From assembly GCA_035526665.1 (NCBI GenBank), contig DATLBY010000021.1:1-6214 (forward strand): a DNA stretch of 6,214 bases, written 5' to 3'. Origin of the DNA: DATLBY01 sp035526665 (GTDB lineage: Bacteria > Acidobacteriota > Terriglobia > Bryobacterales > Bryobacteraceae). The notes below the pieces were generated by a model that was given only the letters and a program-made list of their open reading frames with translations, made no database searches and was not told the DNA's origin. This document shows positions 4,017 to 6,214 of the stretch, piece after piece (within the stretch, counting starts at the first letter, position 1; every line of letters begins with the position of its first letter). Position numbers and translations under genes: made by a program.

Positions 4017-6172
4017 GGCGTGGAAACCTCCTGACTTATGCTCACAAGACCGGCCTGATTCAGAGTACGCCGGAGCGTCAGCATACCATCGGGACCTGCG
4101 AATCCCGCCTTACTCAGAACTGCAATGGCTCTCTCATCCAATATGCTACGGTCTACATCCGTCAATACCAGCGAAGTGCTGACAATCACCGGAATACCGG
4201 CGGTAGCTGCCTCGGACTTCAGGAGGTCGAGCACCTCAAACCCGGTCATCCCCGGCATGCTCAAGTCGAGAAAAATCAGGGAAGGCCGTTCCTCCTGAGC
4301 TTTCCTGATTCCGTCCATTCCATCAGAGGCCTCGCAGATGATGACAGGAAAAGTTTTCAGCTGTTGTTTCAAAACATACCGGTCGCGCTCGTCGTCGTCA
4401 ATAATCAAAATTTTGCCGAAGGCCGATTGAGCGGTTAACGCCTGGAGCCGGTTGAGCAGGACGGTGCGATCCAATGGCTTGATCAGGTAATCGTCGATGC
4501 CCAGGTGAAAGCCCTTAGCTTCATCGTCGATTGTGCTTGCAACCAGCAACGGAATACCTGCCGTGCGGGGGTCCGCCTTCAGCCGGGCGATGAATGCCCA
4601 GGTGTTTTCCGACCGTAACACAATGTCCAAAACGATGGCGCCGGGCTGCACGCGCTCCAGAACCTCCTCTGCCTCCCGGGTTGTACCCGCAGCCAGCAAT
4701 TGGAATCCCGAATCCTTCAGGAAGGCGCGGTAGACAATCAGCATTTCTGGGCTGTCTTCCACTACAAGAACAGCCGTCTTCATAGGATCGGCGGTCCAGG
4801 AGAGTTCCACGATCGTCTCCGGTTCCGCCAGTTCGCGGTAGCGAAGCGGTATCTGTAGAAAAAATGTGGATCCGGCGCCGGGTTCGCTTTCTACCCGAAC
4901 ATTTCCGCCCAGGAAGATTGCGAGTTTTTTTGCCAATGGCAGCCCTAGGCCTGTGCCTTTCACGCGCCGCTGAATCGGATTGTCCAGTTGCGTGAAATCC
5001 TGAAATATCCGCTCTTGATCCTGCTTTGCGATCCCAATGCCGGTATCTGCTACGGCAAACTGAATCTCCCCATTTCCGGCGAGCGACGCCGACACGCGAA
5101 CCTGACCCCTCTCAGTGAACTTGAGGGCGTTGGAGATGAAATTGCGAAGAATTTGCGACACCTTGCCCTCGTCTGAAAACATCGGTGGCAGGTCTTTCGC
5201 ATCGTCAAACATCAGATCTACAAAGTGATTCAGCAGTAGCGGCCGCAGCATGCCCCGCAACGCGGCAAAAAGATTGGCTACCTCGAAGTCCAGCGGCTTG
5301 GCGTCCAATTTGCCCGCTTCCACCTTGGCAATGTCCAGCAAATCGTTCACCAGATCCAACAAATCCTGCGCCGCCCGGCGGATATAGCCAATCTCCTGGC
5401 GCTGTTCGGCATTTAACACGACCTGCCGGTCGTCCAGCAGCAGGCCGCTGAGCGCCAGAATGGAATTCAGCGGCGACCGGAACTCATGGCTCATGTTGGA
5501 AAGGAAGCGGGATTTCAATTCGTCGGCGCGCCTCAGGTGATCCGCCTTTTCATCCAGTTCCGCGTACAGAGCCACCACGCCGCGATTCGTGTCCGCAAGT
5601 TCACGGTTGAGGCGTGTCAATTCGACCTGACGCGTCTGGATCTCCTCCAGGGCCGTCAGTAGTTCCCGATTTTGATGCTGCAGCTCATGAAATGCATCCT
5701 GCGGCCTCTCGCTGGCTAGCAAAGCAGTCAGCCGCGACAGGTCCGACTCTTGGATCAGCGGGGCGCGTTTCGGCAGCAGCTTTTTCAGCCATACCGTCGT
5801 GCCGTTGCCCGGCTGCGATTGAATTTCGAAGTGATCCATCAGACGCCGGGCTCCCACAATCCCAAGACCCATACCGGTCTGCGACTTATACCTGCCCTCC
5901 AGGATGCTGGTCAAATCTGCGATCCCCGGACCCGTGTCGCTAACCTTCACGATCAGCAACTGGGGCGCCGTGCGCCCTTCAATCATGTACTCCACGCGGC
6001 CGCCGCTTGCGTAACTGAATGCGTTGCGCGCAATTTCCGACACCGCGGTGGAGATGCGCGTCTGGTCTTGCGCGTCAAAGCCAAGCAGCCGGGCAATCTG
6101 ACGGGCACGCTGGCGCGCCGCTACCGTGTCGTGTTCGTAGCGAACGCCGGCTGTCAGAAGCCGCAAGCTCAT
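4013..6172 (-). CDS. Hybrid histidine kinase with N-terminal RsbT/RsbW-like ATPase domain and two C-terminal receivers
   Basis: This 719-residue soluble protein has no membrane segment. Residues about 10-133 form an anti-sigma/RsbT-type GHKL ATPase: the N-box contains E46 and N50 (SEIARNAFSYA), then DTGPGI (79-84), GMGLGIVGARRLMD (100-113) and GNGTTVWLKK. A coiled-coil-prone region spans about 155-215. HisKA carries H229 (LSNMSHEFRSPLN), and HATPase_c carries N348, DTGIGI (376-381) and GTGLGL (406-411). Receiver 1 (about 465-580) has D473, D516 and K565; receiver 2 (about 586-705) has D592-D594, D636 and K688. RsbT-type domains act in partner switching, binding STAS proteins or phosphorylating them on serine, so this protein probably joins a stressosome-like input to a histidine-aspartate relay. 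Its ATG directly abuts the stop of a probable serine phosphatase gene, with AAAGGCGG as a modest ribosome-binding site, and its stop overlaps the next kinase gene. Confidence 0.93.
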   Translation of the reverse strand: MSLRLLTAGVRYEHDTVAARQRARQIARLLGFDAQDQTRISTAVSEIARNAFSYASGGRVEYMIEGRTAPQLLIVKVSDTGPGIADLTSILEGRYKSQTGMGLGIVGARRLMDHFEIQSQPGNGTTVWLKKLLPKRAPLIQESDLSRLTALLASERPQDAFHELQHQNRELLTALEEIQTRQVELTRLNRELADTNRGVVALYAELDEKADHLRRADELKSRFLSNMSHEFRSPLNSILALSGLLLDDRQVVLNAEQRQEIGYIRRAAQDLLDLVNDLLDIAKVEAGKLDAKPLDFEVANLFAALRGMLRPLLLNHFVDLMFDDAKDLPPMFSDEGKVSQILRNFISNALKFTERGQVRVSASLAGNGEIQFAVADTGIGIAKQDQERIFQDFTQLDNPIQRRVKGTGLGLPLAKKLAIFLGGNVRVESEPGAGSTFFLQIPLRYRELAEPETIVELSWTADPMKTAVLVVEDSPEMLIVYRAFLKDSGFQLLAAGTTREAEEVLERVQPGAIVLDIVLRSENTWAFIARLKADPRTAGIPLLVASTIDDEAKGFHLGIDDYLIKPLDRTVLLNRLQALTAQSAFGKILIIDDDERDRYVLKQQLKTFPVIICEASDGMDGIRKAQEERPSLIFLDLSMPGMTGFEVLDLLKSEAATAGIPVIVSTSLVLTDVDRSILDERAIAVLSKAGFAGPDGMLTLRRTLNQAGLVSISQEVSTP
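4027..4032 (-). promoter_or_regulatory. Shine-Dalgarno for the REC-first kinase, inside the upstream gene
   Basis: AGGAGG on the - strand lies within the last codons of the hybrid kinase gene, 10 bases before ATG 4016. Together with the ATGA overlap it shows that the two kinases are translated from one message. Confidence 0.7.
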
Positions 6173-6214
6173 CTATGCCGCCTTTGCCACCACAACTGTG
6201 GCATCGTCGTGGCC
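6173..6214 (-). CDS. C-terminal end of a probable PP2C/SpoIIE-type serine phosphatase (partial)
   Basis: The last 13 codons before TAG (6175-6173) read GHDDATVVVAKAA. The DDATVVV strand is the characteristic C-terminal end of PP2C-type SpoIIE/RsbU/RsbX phosphatases, where the paired aspartates help bind the catalytic metal ions. In partner-switching operons these phosphatases remove phosphate from STAS-domain proteins that RsbT- or RsbW-type kinases have phosphorylated. The neighbour encodes an RsbT-like ATPase domain, which strengthens the call. The stop codon is immediately followed by the ATG of the hybrid kinase (TAGATG), implying one operon. Only 13 residues are visible, so the subfamily (RsbX-like alone, or with its own ATPase domain) cannot be set. 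Confidence 0.6.
   Translation of the reverse strand, partial: GHDDATVVVAKAA

Noticed and set aside
3998..4438. A 146-codon open frame on the + strand across the junction of the two kinase genes.
   Set aside because: It is antisense to receiver 2 of the hybrid kinase, has no recognisable motif, and crosses a real coupled gene junction on the other strand.
1..6214. tRNA, rRNA, CRISPR arrays, insertion sequences or attachment sites.
   Set aside because: No cloverleaf-like sequence, regularly spaced repeats, transposase motifs or terminal repeats were seen by reading both strands; nearly all of the window is accounted for by genes.

Overview
The window looks like a chromosomal segment of a moderately GC-rich, free-living bacterium. 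The SdhB C-terminus (a CxxxxxCxxxCP cluster followed by an IIPLKERVVDR-type tail) and the mix of partner-switching, hybrid-kinase and B12 radical SAM genes fit Acidobacteriota or a deltaproteobacterial-type lineage. That placement is inference from gene style only; there is no rRNA or other marker here.

Layout. (1) Positions 2-688, + strand: the 3' end of a succinate dehydrogenase iron-sulfur subunit gene, then after 9 bases a 165-residue TPR-like protein. (2) Positions 701-2648, - strand, converging on the first block with only 12 bases between stop codons: a 71-residue unknown protein (2433-2648) followed by a B12-binding-type radical SAM protein (701-2350). The 82-base gap between these two holds a strong stem-loop (2372-2415) directly upstream of the Shine-Dalgarno that fixes the radical SAM start at GTG 2350. 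(3) Positions 2649-2918: a 270-base gap with no convincing gene, carrying two imperfect inverted repeats; it must contain the promoter region of block 2. (4) Positions 2919-6214, - strand: a tightly coupled signalling operon, read from the right edge. It consists of the last 13 codons of a probable PP2C/SpoIIE-type serine phosphatase (stop immediately abutting the next ATG), a 719-residue hybrid kinase (RsbT/RsbW-like ATPase, coiled coil, HisKA, HATPase_c, REC, REC), and a 365-residue REC-HisKA-HATPase_c protein joined to it by an ATGA overlap.

How the genes may work together. The signalling block looks like the downstream end of a stressosome/partner-switching operon (STAS proteins, RsbT-like kinase and phosphatase expected beyond the right edge) wired into a histidine-aspartate phosphorelay. 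The direct fusion of an RsbT-type serine-kinase-like ATPase domain to a hybrid histidine kinase is the physical link. No DNA-binding or enzymatic output domain is present in the window, so the final target is not visible.

The most interesting part for undescribed biology is the small-gene / stem-loop / B12 radical SAM cassette. Its layout (small ORF first, hairpin, then the enzyme) resembles those of peptide-modification operons, but the 71-residue protein matches no family that I recognise and the link is a hypothesis.
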